A DNA stretch of 43,529 nucleotides from Pseudomonadota bacterium. GTDB lineage: Bacteria; Pseudomonadota; Gammaproteobacteria; Burkholderiales; Rhodocyclaceae. Position numbers and translations under genes: made by a program. The notes under the pieces were generated by a model that saw only the letters and a program-made list of their open reading frames with translations, searched no databases and had not been told where the DNA came from. Below, in pieces: positions 7,665 to 16,191 of the stretch (its first letter is position 1; the number at the start of each line of letters is the position of its first letter). The stretch covers positions 1-43,529 of the forward strand of contig JAKOZI010000299.1 in NCBI GenBank assembly GCA_029780075.1. The letters are read 5' to 3'.

Positions 7665-8378
7665 CTAGCTGCTCTGGTGCAGATGACGGCGAGCCTTCTC
7701 GAGTTCAATCAGACTGGCCGGGGTTTCGAAGCCCTTGCGTGCGCCACGGGCAATCGTGACCTGCAACAACTGGGCCGTGGCGTAGGCGTCGGAGACGGCG
7801 TTGTGGCGGTGGATGCTGTCGATTTCGAAATGCGTGAGCCAGGCGTCCAGGCGCCCTTGCGTACTGTCGATGTCGCGAAACAGGTCGGGCATGACCCATT
7901 CAAGATCGATCCACGGTAACGCGAGCTCGATTCCCAGGCACTCGGCGAGCACGCGCTCGACCATCGCCGCCACGAACGGCACATTGTAGGCGACCAGTGG
8001 CGCCTTGCCGACAAACTGCAGAAAGGCGATCAGCGCCTCGACCGCCTGCGGCCCGACCACCGGCGCCGGCGCTGCGTCGCTGGTGGCCGCTGCCGCTTCG
8101 CTGGTCGGTGCGGCACTGGCCAGGAGCAGTTGCAGGGTATCCCTGAAATCGATCTGTCCATCGACCAGCGTCACCGCGCCAATCGCGTACAAGCGGTCGG
8201 TCCTGACATTGATGCCGCTGGTTTCGACGTCGACCACCACGTAGCGGCAGCGATAGTGCGAGCGGCGCAGGTCCGGCGCGGGCAATTGCTGCCAGGCGGC
8301 AATCAACTGCTGCTGCCTGGCAGTCAGGGCCACGCCTGGAGCGCCCGGGCCGGCGAAGAGTCTGGAGAACCACGTCAT
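7665..8378 (-). CDS. DEDDh 3'-5' exonuclease-like (DnaQ fold) protein, ExoII Asp missing
   Basis: 237 residues. The exonuclease fold covers about residues 45-220. ExoI is present (VVVDVETSG, with the DxE pair) and ExoIII is present (HNAVSDAYAT, with His and Asp). The ExoII segment, usually NxxFD, reads AYNVPFVAAM, so Val replaces the metal-binding Asp. An Ala/Pro-rich stretch (about 86-108, SAAPTSEAAAATSDAAPAP) is inserted between ExoI and ExoII. The gene sits 7 bases downstream of the cNMP/CBS/DUF294 gene and 15 bases upstream of the symporter, in the same order as in other gammaproteobacterial and betaproteobacterial symporter clusters I recall. DNA or RNA cleavage may be weakened or lost; a nucleotide-sensing role alongside the neighbours is possible. 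Confidence 0.82.
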   Translation of the reverse strand: MTWFSRLFAGPGAPGVALTARQQQLIAAWQQLPAPDLRRSHYRCRYVVVDVETSGINVRTDRLYAIGAVTLVDGQIDFRDTLQLLLASAAPTSEAAAATSDAAPAPVVGPQAVEALIAFLQFVGKAPLVAYNVPFVAAMVERVLAECLGIELALPWIDLEWVMPDLFRDIDSTQGRLDAWLTHFEIDSIHRHNAVSDAYATAQLLQVTIARGARKGFETPASLIELEKARRHLHQSS

Positions 8379-8385
8379 GAGAGGA

Positions 8386-10296
8386 TCAGAGCTGATAATC
8401 GAGTTTCAGGCGCGCCTGCAATTTACGCGCCTGTCGGAATGCTTCTTTGAGAATGCGCCGTTCAATCTCGTTCAATTCGTCCGGACGGATCAGATTGTCT
8501 CCCGGGCGCCCGTGTTCCTGTTCGAAATGCTGGTGTCGCAGGCGCAGGAGCTGGATGAAATTGAAGCCCTCCAGGCTGGCCGCCAGGTCATCCGAAGAAA
8601 AATTCACCAGGGTGCTGGCACGCTTGAGACGGCTCACGGTGTTGGTCGCCTCGATCTGGTGCGCCAGCGCAAAGACGCGCGCTGCGTCCGTGAAAAGACG
8701 CACCCCATATTTCTTGAGATCAATCGTACCGGGATGCTCGGGGTCGGCGCCAGTCACGAAATCGCGTATCCGGCCCAGCGGCGGCGAGACGCTGAGGGCG
8801 TTTTGCGCCAGCATGCGCAGGAACAGCGGATTGCCTCGCGTCTGCCGGAGCAGTGAGAGACGCATGCGGTGGGCCAGATTGAACCTGCCGTAAAGCGGCC
8901 GAAAGTCGAAGAAGATCGTGGCGTTGAGCAGGGCCAGCGGTTCCGGTGTGCGCACCCAGTGGGCAAACTTTTCCTCCCACTCCTCCAGCGTCAGGCACAG
9001 GGCCGGGTTGCTGGCCATGATGTTGCCCTTGCATAGCGGGAAACCACAGGTATCGAGGTCGGCGTTGACATCGCGGGCAAATTCCAGAAAGCGCAACTGC
9101 GTCAGTTCGCGATCCATGATGTCGGTGCAGATGAAGACGATGCCATTATCCTGGTCGGTGGTAAAGGTCTGCTCGTCGCGCCCCTCGGAGCCGAACGACA
9201 GCCATGCCCAGTCGATGCCGTAGAGGTCGTGCCGATCGAGATTCAGTTCGATGACCCGACGGGTCACTGTGTCGTTCAGCGTCGAGATGAACTGCGTGAT
9301 CTCCTGCGCACCCCCTCCCTCGGTGAGCATCGTCAGCGACAATTGCCGGACATCCTCGCGGGCGTGCTGCAGCACATCAAGGCTGGTCGCCGCATCGATC
9401 GCATGCCGGATCTGCCGCAGGCCAGCACCTTGCAGCTTGAACAGGTCGCGCTCTGAAACCACGCCCTTGAGGCGTCCGCCCTCATCCACCGCCAGCACGT
9501 GGCGGATGCCATGCATGGCCATCGCCAGCGCCGCATCGTGGGCGTTGGCCGCCAGTGGCAGAGTCTGTGGCGACGTAGACATTACCGAGGAGATGGGCTG
9601 ATCGAGCGACCGGCCGGGGAGCACGATGCGCTTCAGAACATCCGAGAGGGTAAAGATCCCGATCGGCTGCTCGCCGGCATCGACGATCACCATCGACCCC
9701 AGGTGGCGGTCGGCCATCAGTTCGACCACCTGGCGAATCGACGCGTCCGCCGGGACCGAAACCGGTTCGCGCTTGACGATTACCGCCAGCGGCGAATTCA
9801 TCGTTTTCTGTTCGGCGGCGCGCTGTGCAAACTGGAGTTGCAGCTGTTGTTGCGACTGCTTGAGCAAGCCGGCAATGTACTGCGAGCAGAACAGGCTGAA
9901 GACCGTACTCTGCTGAGTGAGGGTGAAGAAATCGTCGGCCGGCAGCTCGTAGCAGAAAACATCCTCGCGCGCCACGTAAGCGCTCGAAGTCGGGCGCTGC
10001 GCCATCAACGCCCCAATGGCGAAGGCCTGGCCGGGACCGAGCGTGATCGCCGAGAATTCGACGTTGCCGGCACCACCGCTGGCCCGCACCCGCACCTTTC
10101 CGCGCTGCAGAATATAAAGGACCGGCGCCACCCCCATCTCGCTCGACAGGATCAGCGCGCCTTTCGGATAGTGTGCCAGCCGGACATGCTCGGTAAGAAA
10201 GCGCAGTGCCTCCGCCTCCATCCGATCAAAAGGCGGGTAAGCCTGCAGGAACTCGATGCATGCCGCGACCAGCATCTCCGTCGCACTGTTGTTCAT
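8386..10296 (-). CDS. cNMP-binding / CBS / DUF294 nucleotidyltransferase-like regulator
   Basis: 636 residues with the order cyclic-nucleotide-binding domain (about 15-135), two CBS motifs (about 165-285), DUF294 nucleotidyltransferase-like domain (about 320-450, with LSFGSEGRDEQTFTTDQDN) and DUF294 C-terminal helical domain. The GS...TDQD pattern is the nucleotidyltransferase active-site motif as in GlnD-like enzymes. It probably senses adenine nucleotides or cyclic nucleotides and controls the symporter or acs; this is known only by association. ATG at 10294-10296 was chosen because GGAG lies 8 bases upstream and the protein then begins directly before the cNMP domain; the longer reading frame runs into the acs terminator region. 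The exonuclease gene follows after 7 bases. Confidence 0.88.
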   Translation of the reverse strand: MNNSATEMLVAACIEFLQAYPPFDRMEAEALRFLTEHVRLAHYPKGALILSSEMGVAPVLYILQRGKVRVRASGGAGNVEFSAITLGPGQAFAIGALMAQRPTSSAYVAREDVFCYELPADDFFTLTQQSTVFSLFCSQYIAGLLKQSQQQLQLQFAQRAAEQKTMNSPLAVIVKREPVSVPADASIRQVVELMADRHLGSMVIVDAGEQPIGIFTLSDVLKRIVLPGRSLDQPISSVMSTSPQTLPLAANAHDAALAMAMHGIRHVLAVDEGGRLKGVVSERDLFKLQGAGLRQIRHAIDAATSLDVLQHAREDVRQLSLTMLTEGGGAQEITQFISTLNDTVTRRVIELNLDRHDLYGIDWAWLSFGSEGRDEQTFTTDQDNGIVFICTDIMDRELTQLRFLEFARDVNADLDTCGFPLCKGNIMASNPALCLTLEEWEEKFAHWVRTPEPLALLNATIFFDFRPLYGRFNLAHRMRLSLLRQTRGNPLFLRMLAQNALSVSPPLGRIRDFVTGADPEHPGTIDLKKYGVRLFTDAARVFALAHQIEATNTVSRLKRASTLVNFSSDDLAASLEGFNFIQLLRLRHQHFEQEHGRPGDNLIRPDELNEIERRILKEAFRQARKLQARLKLDYQL

Positions 10297-10314
10297 GCCT
10301 GCTCCTCGATCGGC

Positions 10315-10351
10315 ATAAAAAAGCAGGCCGGCACCAATAGCGCCGGCCTGC
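10315..10351 (-). terminator. Rho-independent terminator of acs
   Basis: Read on the minus strand, a perfect 10-bp GC-rich stem (GCAGGCCGGC pairing with GCCGGCCTGC, 9-base loop) is followed immediately by TTTTTTAT. It lies about 150 bases past the acs stop and just before the DUF294 regulator start. Acs is therefore probably transcribed apart from the downstream genes, or with partial read-through. The rest of 10297-10500 shows nothing else I can support. Confidence 0.82.
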
Positions 10352-10500
10352 GAGACAGTTCTCCTGCCTGGCCACCCGGTAAACCTTGCCGTCAGGGCCT
10401 GGGTACCGTTCGCCAGGCAACGCCTGTCATCTGACCCTGAGCGAAGCCGCCGGCTGCCCTGCCGCACACCCGCACAGCAGGGCGGCGGTCGGGGCGTCGC

Positions 10501-12468
10501 TCAGCTGCCCCGCAGTTGCTCCAGGATGGCCGGGTTTTCGAGCGTCGAGACGTCCTGCGCGACGGTTTCCCCTTTGGCCAGCGAGCGCAGGAGGCGACGC
10601 ATGATCTTGCCGGAACGGGTCTTTGGCAGGTTCTCGCCGAAGCGCAGATCTTTCGGCTTGGCAATCGGGCCGATCTCACGCCCGACGTGATCCTGCAACT
10701 CCTTGATCATCTTCTTGGCGGCTTCGCCGACCGGCCGCGGTCCCTTGAGCACCACAAAGGCACAGATTGCTTCGCCGGTCAGATCGTCGGGGCGACCGAC
10801 GACGGCCGCTTCCGCCACCATCGGGTGGGACACCAGCGCGGACTCGATTTCCATGGTCCCCATGCGGTGGCCTGAAACGTTCAGCACATCGTCGATACGA
10901 CCGGTGATCGTGAAATATCCGGTGTTGACATCGCGTATCGAGCCGTCGCCGGCGAGGTAGAGCTTGCCGTTGAAATCGTCCGGGTAGTACGACTTCTTGA
11001 AGCGTTCCGGGTCACCCCAGATGTTGCGGATCATCGCCGGCCAGGGACGCTTGACGACCAGCAGGCCGCCCTTGCCCCAATCGAGCTCGGTGCCGGTTTC
11101 GTCGACCACCGCGGCCTGAATGCCCGGGAAGGGCAGGGTGCAGGAGCCGGGCACCAGCGGGGTTACGCCCGGCAGCGGGGTGATCATGTGCCCACCGGTT
11201 TCAGTCTGCCAGAACGTGTCGACGATCGGGCAGCGGCTGCCGCCGACGCTGTCGTAATACCACTGCCAGGCCGCCGGGTTGATCGGCTCGCCGACCGTGC
11301 CGAGCAGACGCAGCGACGACAGGTCGTACTGGGTCGGCGCCACCGCCGGGTTGGTATCGGCGGCCTTGACCAACGAGCGGATGGCGGTCGGTGCGGTGTA
11401 GAAGACGGTGACCTTGTGATCCTGGATCATCTTCCAGAAGCGGCCGGCATCCGGATAGGTCGGAATGCCTTCGAAGACCATTTCGGTGCCGCCACAGGCA
11501 AGTGGTCCATAGGTGATGTAGGTGTGGCCGGTAACCCAGCCGATATCGGCGGTGCACCAGAAAAGGTCGTTCGGCTTGAGGTCGAAGGTCCACTTCATGG
11601 TCACGATGGCGTGCAACAGGTACCCGCCCGTCGAGTGTTGCACGCCCTTCGGCTTGCCCGTCGAACCCGAGGTGTAGAGCAGGAACAAGGGGTGCTCGGC
11701 ACCGACCCACTCCGGCTCGCAGATGTCGGACTGCCCGGCGATCACGTCGTGCCACCAGACGTCGCGCCCGGGGACCATGTGGCAGGTGCCACCGGTGCGC
11801 TGGAAAACGATCACGGTCTTGACCGACTCGCAACCGCCCAGCGCGATGCCGTCATCGACGGCCGGCTTGAGCGGAATCTTCTTGCCACCGCGGCATTGCT
11901 CGTCGGCGGTAATCACCGCCACGGCACCCGCGTCATTGACCCGGTCACGTACCGACTGGGCCGAGAAGCCGCCAAACACGACCGAGTGGATGGCACCGAT
12001 GCGCGCGCAGGCCTGCATCGCGATGATGCCCTCGACGCCCATCGACATGTAGATCACTACCCGGTCGCCCTTCTTGATGCCACGTGCCCGCAGGCCATTG
12101 GCAAACTGGCTGACCCGCGACAGCAGTTCCTTGTAGGTGACTTTCTTGACCTCGCCGTCGTCGGCTTCAAAAACGATTGCCACCTTGTCGCCGAGTCCGG
12201 CCTCGACGTTACGGTCCAGGCAGTTGTATGAAACATTCAGCGTGCCGTCCGCGAACCATTTGAAGAAGGGTGCGTTGGATTCGTCGAGTACCTGCGTAAA
12301 CGGTGTCTTCCAGGACACGTGCTCGCGCGCCAGCCGGGCCCAGTAACCGGTGTAATCCTTTTCCGCCTCGGCGCACAGCGCCCTGTACGCATCCATGCCC
12401 GAAATCGTGGCCTGCTTGACGAATTCGGCAGAAGGCTCAAAAAAATTTACGGCCTCGTTCAGTGACAT
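10501..12468 (-). CDS. acs: Acetyl-CoA synthetase (acetate--CoA ligase, AMP-forming)
   Basis: 655 residues, the normal length. It activates acetate to acetyl-AMP and then acetyl-CoA in the cytoplasm. Visible motifs are the ATP-binding loop [11 protein letters not shown], the segment [12 protein letters not shown] around the adenylation site, the hinge [16 protein letters not shown], and C-terminal [10 protein letters not shown]. Lys621 in that last motif is the residue acetylated by Pat-type enzymes in homologues. AGGAGA precedes the ATG. The gene is separated by a strong terminator from the regulator, exonuclease and symporter downstream, which together look like an acetate uptake and use module. 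A candidate -10 (TATTAT on the minus strand, 12568-12573) lies upstream, without a clear -35. Confidence 0.96.
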   Translation of the reverse strand: MSLNEAVNFFEPSAEFVKQATISGMDAYRALCAEAEKDYTGYWARLAREHVSWKTPFTQVLDESNAPFFKWFADGTLNVSYNCLDRNVEAGLGDKVAIVFEADDGEVKKVTYKELLSRVSQFANGLRARGIKKGDRVVIYMSMGVEGIIAMQACARIGAIHSVVFGGFSAQSVRDRVNDAGAVAVITADEQCRGGKKIPLKPAVDDGIALGGCESVKTVIVFQRTGGTCHMVPGRDVWWHDVIAGQSDICEPEWVGAEHPLFLLYTSGSTGKPKGVQHSTGGYLLHAIVTMKWTFDLKPNDLFWCTADIGWVTGHTYITYGPLACGGTEMVFEGIPTYPDAGRFWKMIQDHKVTVFYTAPTAIRSLVKAADTNPAVAPTQYDLSSLRLLGTVGEPINPAAWQWYYDSVGGSRCPIVDTFWQTETGGHMITPLPGVTPLVPGSCTLPFPGIQAAVVDETGTELDWGKGGLLVVKRPWPAMIRNIWGDPERFKKSYYPDDFNGKLYLAGDGSIRDVNTGYFTITGRIDDVLNVSGHRMGTMEIESALVSHPMVAEAAVVGRPDDLTGEAICAFVVLKGPRPVGEAAKKMIKELQDHVGREIGPIAKPKDLRFGENLPKTRSGKIMRRLLRSLAKGETVAQDVSTLENPAILEQLRGS

Positions 12469-12723
12469 GTCCCATCTCCTGTTGGTTTTGGTGGAGGATT
12501 CAAGAATTCAATGCACCAAGTCGCGAAAAGAACCCATGCTTCGCAACCTCCGCGTAGCGGAAGGCAGATAATACGCTGCTCATCCGGCCGCGTGTCTCGC
12601 CAGTCGCATCAGATTAAACGCCGCCAATCTTACAGGCCACTTACGCCAGGGCCATTCAGCACAGCCGAAAGACGCCTTTTTTTGATGCTAGAATCGCGTA
12701 TTTGAAACGTTCCATACTGACAA

Positions 12724-13281
12724 ATGGCCTCACTGAAACCGACGGTTGACAAACTCGAGATGTTCATCTTCTGGAGCCGCTGGCTGCAGGCACCGCTCTA
12801 CCTTGGCCTGATCATTGCCCAGGGCGTCTATGTCTACCTGTTCATGCTTGAACTGTCGCACCTGATTCAGAACCTTTTCTTCAGCAGCACGCGCATCAGC
12901 GAAACCGAGGTGATGCTGGTGGTTCTCGGGCTGATCGACGTGGTGATGATCGCCAACCTGCTGATCATGGTGATCATTGGCGGCTACGAAACCTTCGTCT
13001 CCAGGCTCGATCTCGAAGGGCACCCCGATCAACCCGAATGGCTCTCGCACGTCAATGCCGGGGTCCTCAAGATCAAGCTGTCTACAGCGATCATCGGCAT
13101 CTCTTCGATCCACCTGCTGAAGACCTTCATCAATGCGGCCAACATGGCCGAGCACACGATCATGTGGCAGGTCATCATCCATGCGCTTTTTCTTTGCTCG
13201 GCACTGGCGATGGTCTGGGTGGATCGGGTGATGACCCTGACGCTGGCGCTGAGCAAGACACAGCACGCGGCGCCGCATTGA
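12724..13281 (+). CDS. YqhA / UPF0114 (TIGR00645) family inner-membrane protein
   Basis: 185 residues with three to four hydrophobic helices (about 25-47, 60-85, 118-140 and 145-165). Signature stretches are [15 protein letters not shown] near the N-terminus and [23 protein letters not shown] in the middle, characteristic of the UPF0114 family. Molecular function is unknown. A TAGAAT at 12689-12694 may be its -10, preceded by a T-run but no good -35. Fumarase follows 48 bases later on the same strand, and co-transcription is likely. Acs is divergent across a 255-base gap. Confidence 0.87.
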   Translation: MASLKPTVDKLEMFIFWSRWLQAPLYLGLIIAQGVYVYLFMLELSHLIQNLFFSSTRISETEVMLVVLGLIDVVMIANLLIMVIIGGYETFVSRLDLEGHPDQPEWLSHVNAGVLKIKLSTAIIGISSIHLLKTFINAANMAEHTIMWQVIIHALFLCSALAMVWVDRVMTLTLALSKTQHAAPH

Positions 13282-13329
13282 ACCGACACCCGCGGCGCTG
13301 CCTTGCCGCCTCCAACGAGAGAGCCTGAA

Positions 13330-14850
13330 ATGACGACTATCAAGCAGGAAGACTTCATCCAGAGCGTTGCCGACGCGTTCCAGTACATCAGCTACTACCA
13401 TCCGCTCGATTACATCCTGGCGCTCGGCGCCGCCTACGAACGCGAGCAGAGCCCGGCGGCCAGGGATGCCATCGCCCAGATCCTGACCAACAGTCGCATG
13501 TGTGCGGAGGGCCACCGTCCGATCTGCCAGGACACGGGTATCGCGGTGATCTTTCTCAAGGTCGGCATGGACGTCCATTGGGAAGCCGGCCTGTCGGTCC
13601 AGGAAATGTGTGACGAAGGTGTCCGGCGCGCCTACAACAACCCGGACAACAAGCTGCGCGCGTCGGTGCTGCTGGACCCGGCCGGCGCACGCCGCAATTC
13701 GCGCGACAACACCCCCGCGGTGGTGCATTACGAGATCGTCCCGGGTCACCACCTCGAAGTGATCTGCGCAGCGAAGGGTGGCGGTTCGGAAAACAAGTCC
13801 AAGTTCTATGCGCTCAACCCTTCGGACTCGATCGTCGAATGGGTGCTGAAGACCGTGCCGACCATGGGTGCCGGTTGGTGTCCGCCGGGGATCCTCGGCA
13901 TCGGCATCGGTGGCACGCCGGAAAAGGCGATGTTGCTGGCCAAGGAGTCGCTGATGGCGCCGGTTGACATTCATGAATTGATCGCGCGCGGCCCGAAGAA
14001 TCGCGTCGAGGAGCTTCGCCTCGAGCTCTACGAGAAAGTCAACGCCCTCGGTATCGGTGCGCAGGGCCTGGGTGGCCTGACGACAGTGCTCGACGTCAAG
14101 ATTCTCGACTACCCGACGCATGCGGCGAGCCTGCCGGTAGCGATGATCCCGAACTGTGCAGCGACGCGGCACGCACACTTCCACCTCGACGGTTCCGGGC
14201 CGGCGGTGCTGACCCCTCCCGACCTGAATGACTGGCCCAAGGTCAACTGGACGCCAAACACCGAAACCTCGACGCGCGTGAACCTGGACACGCTGACTGC
14301 GGCGGAAGTCGCGGCCTGGAAACCGGGCCAGACGCTGCTTCTCAACGGCAAGATGCTGACCGGTCGCGATGCAGCCCACAAGCGCATCCAGGACATGCTC
14401 GCCAACGGCGAGAAATTGCCAGTCGACTTCACCAACCGGGTCATCTATTACGTGGGTCCGGTTGACCCGGTTCGCGACGAAGCGGTTGGACCCGCCGGAC
14501 CGACGACCGCGACCCGCATGGACAAGTTCACGGAGATGATGCTTGCCGAGACGGGGCTGATTTCGATGGTCGGCAAGGCCGAACGCGGGCCGACGGCGAT
14601 CGAGGCGATCAGAAGACACCGGTCAGCGTACCTGATGGCCGTTGGCGGTGCGGCTTATCTCGTTGCCAAGGCGATCCAGACGGCGCGGGTTGTCGGTTTC
14701 GCCGATCTCGGCATGGAAGCGATCTACGAGTTCGACGTCAAGGACATGCCGGTGACTGTGGCGGTGGATTCCACCGGCACCTCGGTTCACACCACCGGGC
14801 CAAAGGAATGGCAGGCCAGGATCGGCAAGATCCCGGTGGCCGTCGCCTGA
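13330..14850 (+). CDS. Fumarate hydratase, class I (iron-sulfur, single chain)
   Basis: 506 residues. It interconverts fumarate and L-malate in the TCA cycle. The alpha and beta parts found separately in archaeal fumarases are fused in one chain. The cluster region includes Cys58 and Cys66 in MCAEGHRPICQDTG, and the third ligand is probably the Cys in PNCAATRH. The substrate motif GPTTATRMD and the segment KAERGPTAIEAI lie near the end. The ATG at 13330 was chosen because the protein then starts at the family N-terminus (MTTIKQEDF); upstream codons are proline-rich noise. The neighbours are the YqhA-like gene and ridA. It fits an acetate-oxidising lifestyle beside acs. Confidence 0.94.
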   Translation: MTTIKQEDFIQSVADAFQYISYYHPLDYILALGAAYEREQSPAARDAIAQILTNSRMCAEGHRPICQDTGIAVIFLKVGMDVHWEAGLSVQEMCDEGVRRAYNNPDNKLRASVLLDPAGARRNSRDNTPAVVHYEIVPGHHLEVICAAKGGGSENKSKFYALNPSDSIVEWVLKTVPTMGAGWCPPGILGIGIGGTPEKAMLLAKESLMAPVDIHELIARGPKNRVEELRLELYEKVNALGIGAQGLGGLTTVLDVKILDYPTHAASLPVAMIPNCAATRHAHFHLDGSGPAVLTPPDLNDWPKVNWTPNTETSTRVNLDTLTAAEVAAWKPGQTLLLNGKMLTGRDAAHKRIQDMLANGEKLPVDFTNRVIYYVGPVDPVRDEAVGPAGPTTATRMDKFTEMMLAETGLISMVGKAERGPTAIEAIRRHRSAYLMAVGGAAYLVAKAIQTARVVGFADLGMEAIYEFDVKDMPVTVAVDSTGTSVHTTGPKEWQARIGKIPVAVA

Positions 14851-14916
14851 AACCCTGTGCTTCGCAAGCGCGCAGCCGGCCCCACGCCGGCTCCGTCTTC
14901 GTTGGAGAAAGTTCGT

Positions 14917-15261
14917 ATGGCGATAGAGCGGCACGGCACGACGCAACGGTATTCGGACATTTGCGCGTATGGGAACACGATCTATCTCGTCGAGACGCCG
15001 CAGACGCTTGATGCCAACGTCGCCACACAGACCCACGAGGTCCTTGCCGGCGTCGAAAAGCTGCTGGAAAGTGCCGGCAGCGACAAGACGCGGCTGCTGA
15101 TGGTCACCATCTACCTTCGCGATATCGACGACATGATTGCGGTGAACGCGGTCTGGGACCGATGGGTCCCGCGCGGGACCGCGCCGGCCCGTGTCTGCGT
15201 CGAAGCGAAGCTGAGCAATTGCGACTTCCTGATAGAAATCGCGGTCGTTGCGGCACGCTAG
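14917..15261 (+). CDS. RidA family protein (YjgF/YER057c/UK114)
   Basis: 114 residues. RidA-type enzymes hydrolyse reactive enamine/imine intermediates such as 2-aminoacrylate. The C-terminal active-site region is present, with Arg in the segment PARVCVEAKL and Glu in FLIEIAVVA matching the conserved Arg and Glu. The N-terminus MAIERHGTTQRYSDI places this in a RidA subgroup rather than canonical RidA. GGAGAAA lies 7-13 bases before the ATG. It follows fumarase by 66 bases. The deaminase activity should be regarded as inferred, since not all subgroups have it. The 144 bases to murI contain a small stem GGCTTC-GACG-GAAGCC (15291-15306). Confidence 0.86.
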   Translation: MAIERHGTTQRYSDICAYGNTIYLVETPQTLDANVATQTHEVLAGVEKLLESAGSDKTRLLMVTIYLRDIDDMIAVNAVWDRWVPRGTAPARVCVEAKLSNCDFLIEIAVVAAR

Positions 15262-15405
15262 CAGGCTGGCCAGGCGCTTGTCTGGACATTGGCTTCGACG
15301 GAAGCCACACGCGTGACGCGTACTGATGCTCGGCGGTAAGCGGGTGGAGTTGCGCCGGAGCGAGAGTGCGCAGGGCTCGACACGCACGCCAGCGTGGTAT
15401 TCGGG

Positions 15406-16191
15406 ATGATTGGCGTATTTGACAGCGGTATCGGCGGGCTCTCGGTGTTGGCAGCCATCGCGCGCGCCATGCCGCGCGCCGATCTGGTCTACCTTGCCGA
15501 CACCGCGCATCTTCCCTACGGCGACAAGGACGACGCCTACATCCGTCGCAGGGTTCTGCGGATTGGCAGGCATCTGGTCGAGCGGGGCTGTGGAGTCATC
15601 GTCGTTGCCTGCAACACCGCCACCGCGGCCGCCGTCGCGGCTTTTCGCAAGGCCTTCCCGGATGTGCCCGTGGTCGGAGTGGAGCCCGGCGTGAAACCCG
15701 CGGCGGCGAGGTCGCGCAGTGGCCAGATTGCGGTATTGGCGACCACCTCGACTGCCCGTAGCCGGCGGTTGGCGCAGCTCATCCGTCGCCACGCTGGCGA
15801 GGTACACGTCAGGATCGAGGCCTGCCCCGGCTGGGCAACGCGAGTCGAGACCCTGCGCCTGGATGAGCCTGATTTTGTCGAGGAGGCACGGCGCCACCTG
15901 ACCCCGCTACTGGCAGCCGGCGTCGACCAGATCGTGCTTGGCTGCACCCACTATGCTTTTCTCCGCCCTGTGCTGGAACCGATAGTCGGTTCGCAGGCGA
16001 CGCTGGTGGATGTTGCCGATGCCGTCGCACGCCAGTGCGTTCGGCTCGCGGGAGAAGCCGCCCAGGGCAGGAGTGAGCTGGCGCTGCTGGCAACCGCCGA
16101 TCCGGCCCGGCTGCAGGCCGCGCTGCCCGCGCTCGGACTCACCTGGCTGGGCACTCGCCTGAGCGGCGCGCCGTGCCTGGTAATCGCCTGA
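15406..16191 (+). CDS. murI: Glutamate racemase
   Basis: 261 residues, normal length. It supplies D-glutamate for peptidoglycan. The start IGVFDSGIGGLSVL is diagnostic. The two catalytic cysteines lie in VACNTATAAA and LGCTHYAFL. An in-frame GTG at 15394 would add four residues (MVFG); ATG at 15406 fits the family N-terminus better. Neither has a strong ribosome site. The next gene overlaps its 3' end by 19 bases if the GTG at 16173 is used. Confidence 0.95.
   Translation: MIGVFDSGIGGLSVLAAIARAMPRADLVYLADTAHLPYGDKDDAYIRRRVLRIGRHLVERGCGVIVVACNTATAAAVAAFRKAFPDVPVVGVEPGVKPAAARSRSGQIAVLATTSTARSRRLAQLIRRHAGEVHVRIEACPGWATRVETLRLDEPDFVEEARRHLTPLLAAGVDQIVLGCTHYAFLRPVLEPIVGSQATLVDVADAVARQCVRLAGEAAQGRSELALLATADPARLQAALPALGLTWLGTRLSGAPCLVIA

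Noticed and set aside
6600..7919. 439-residue open frame on the plus strand
   Set aside because: Antisense to the symporter and the exonuclease; low-complexity His/Gln/Arg content.
10297..10467. N-terminal extension of the DUF294 regulator
   Set aside because: It runs through a strong terminator and has no family similarity. The ATG at 10296 has a proper ribosome site.
12730..14619. 629-residue open frame on the minus strand
   Set aside because: It is antisense to the YqhA-like and fumarase genes, whose proteins are clearly recognisable. Its translation is Arg/Asp/His-rich without domains, as expected from high-GC shadow frames.
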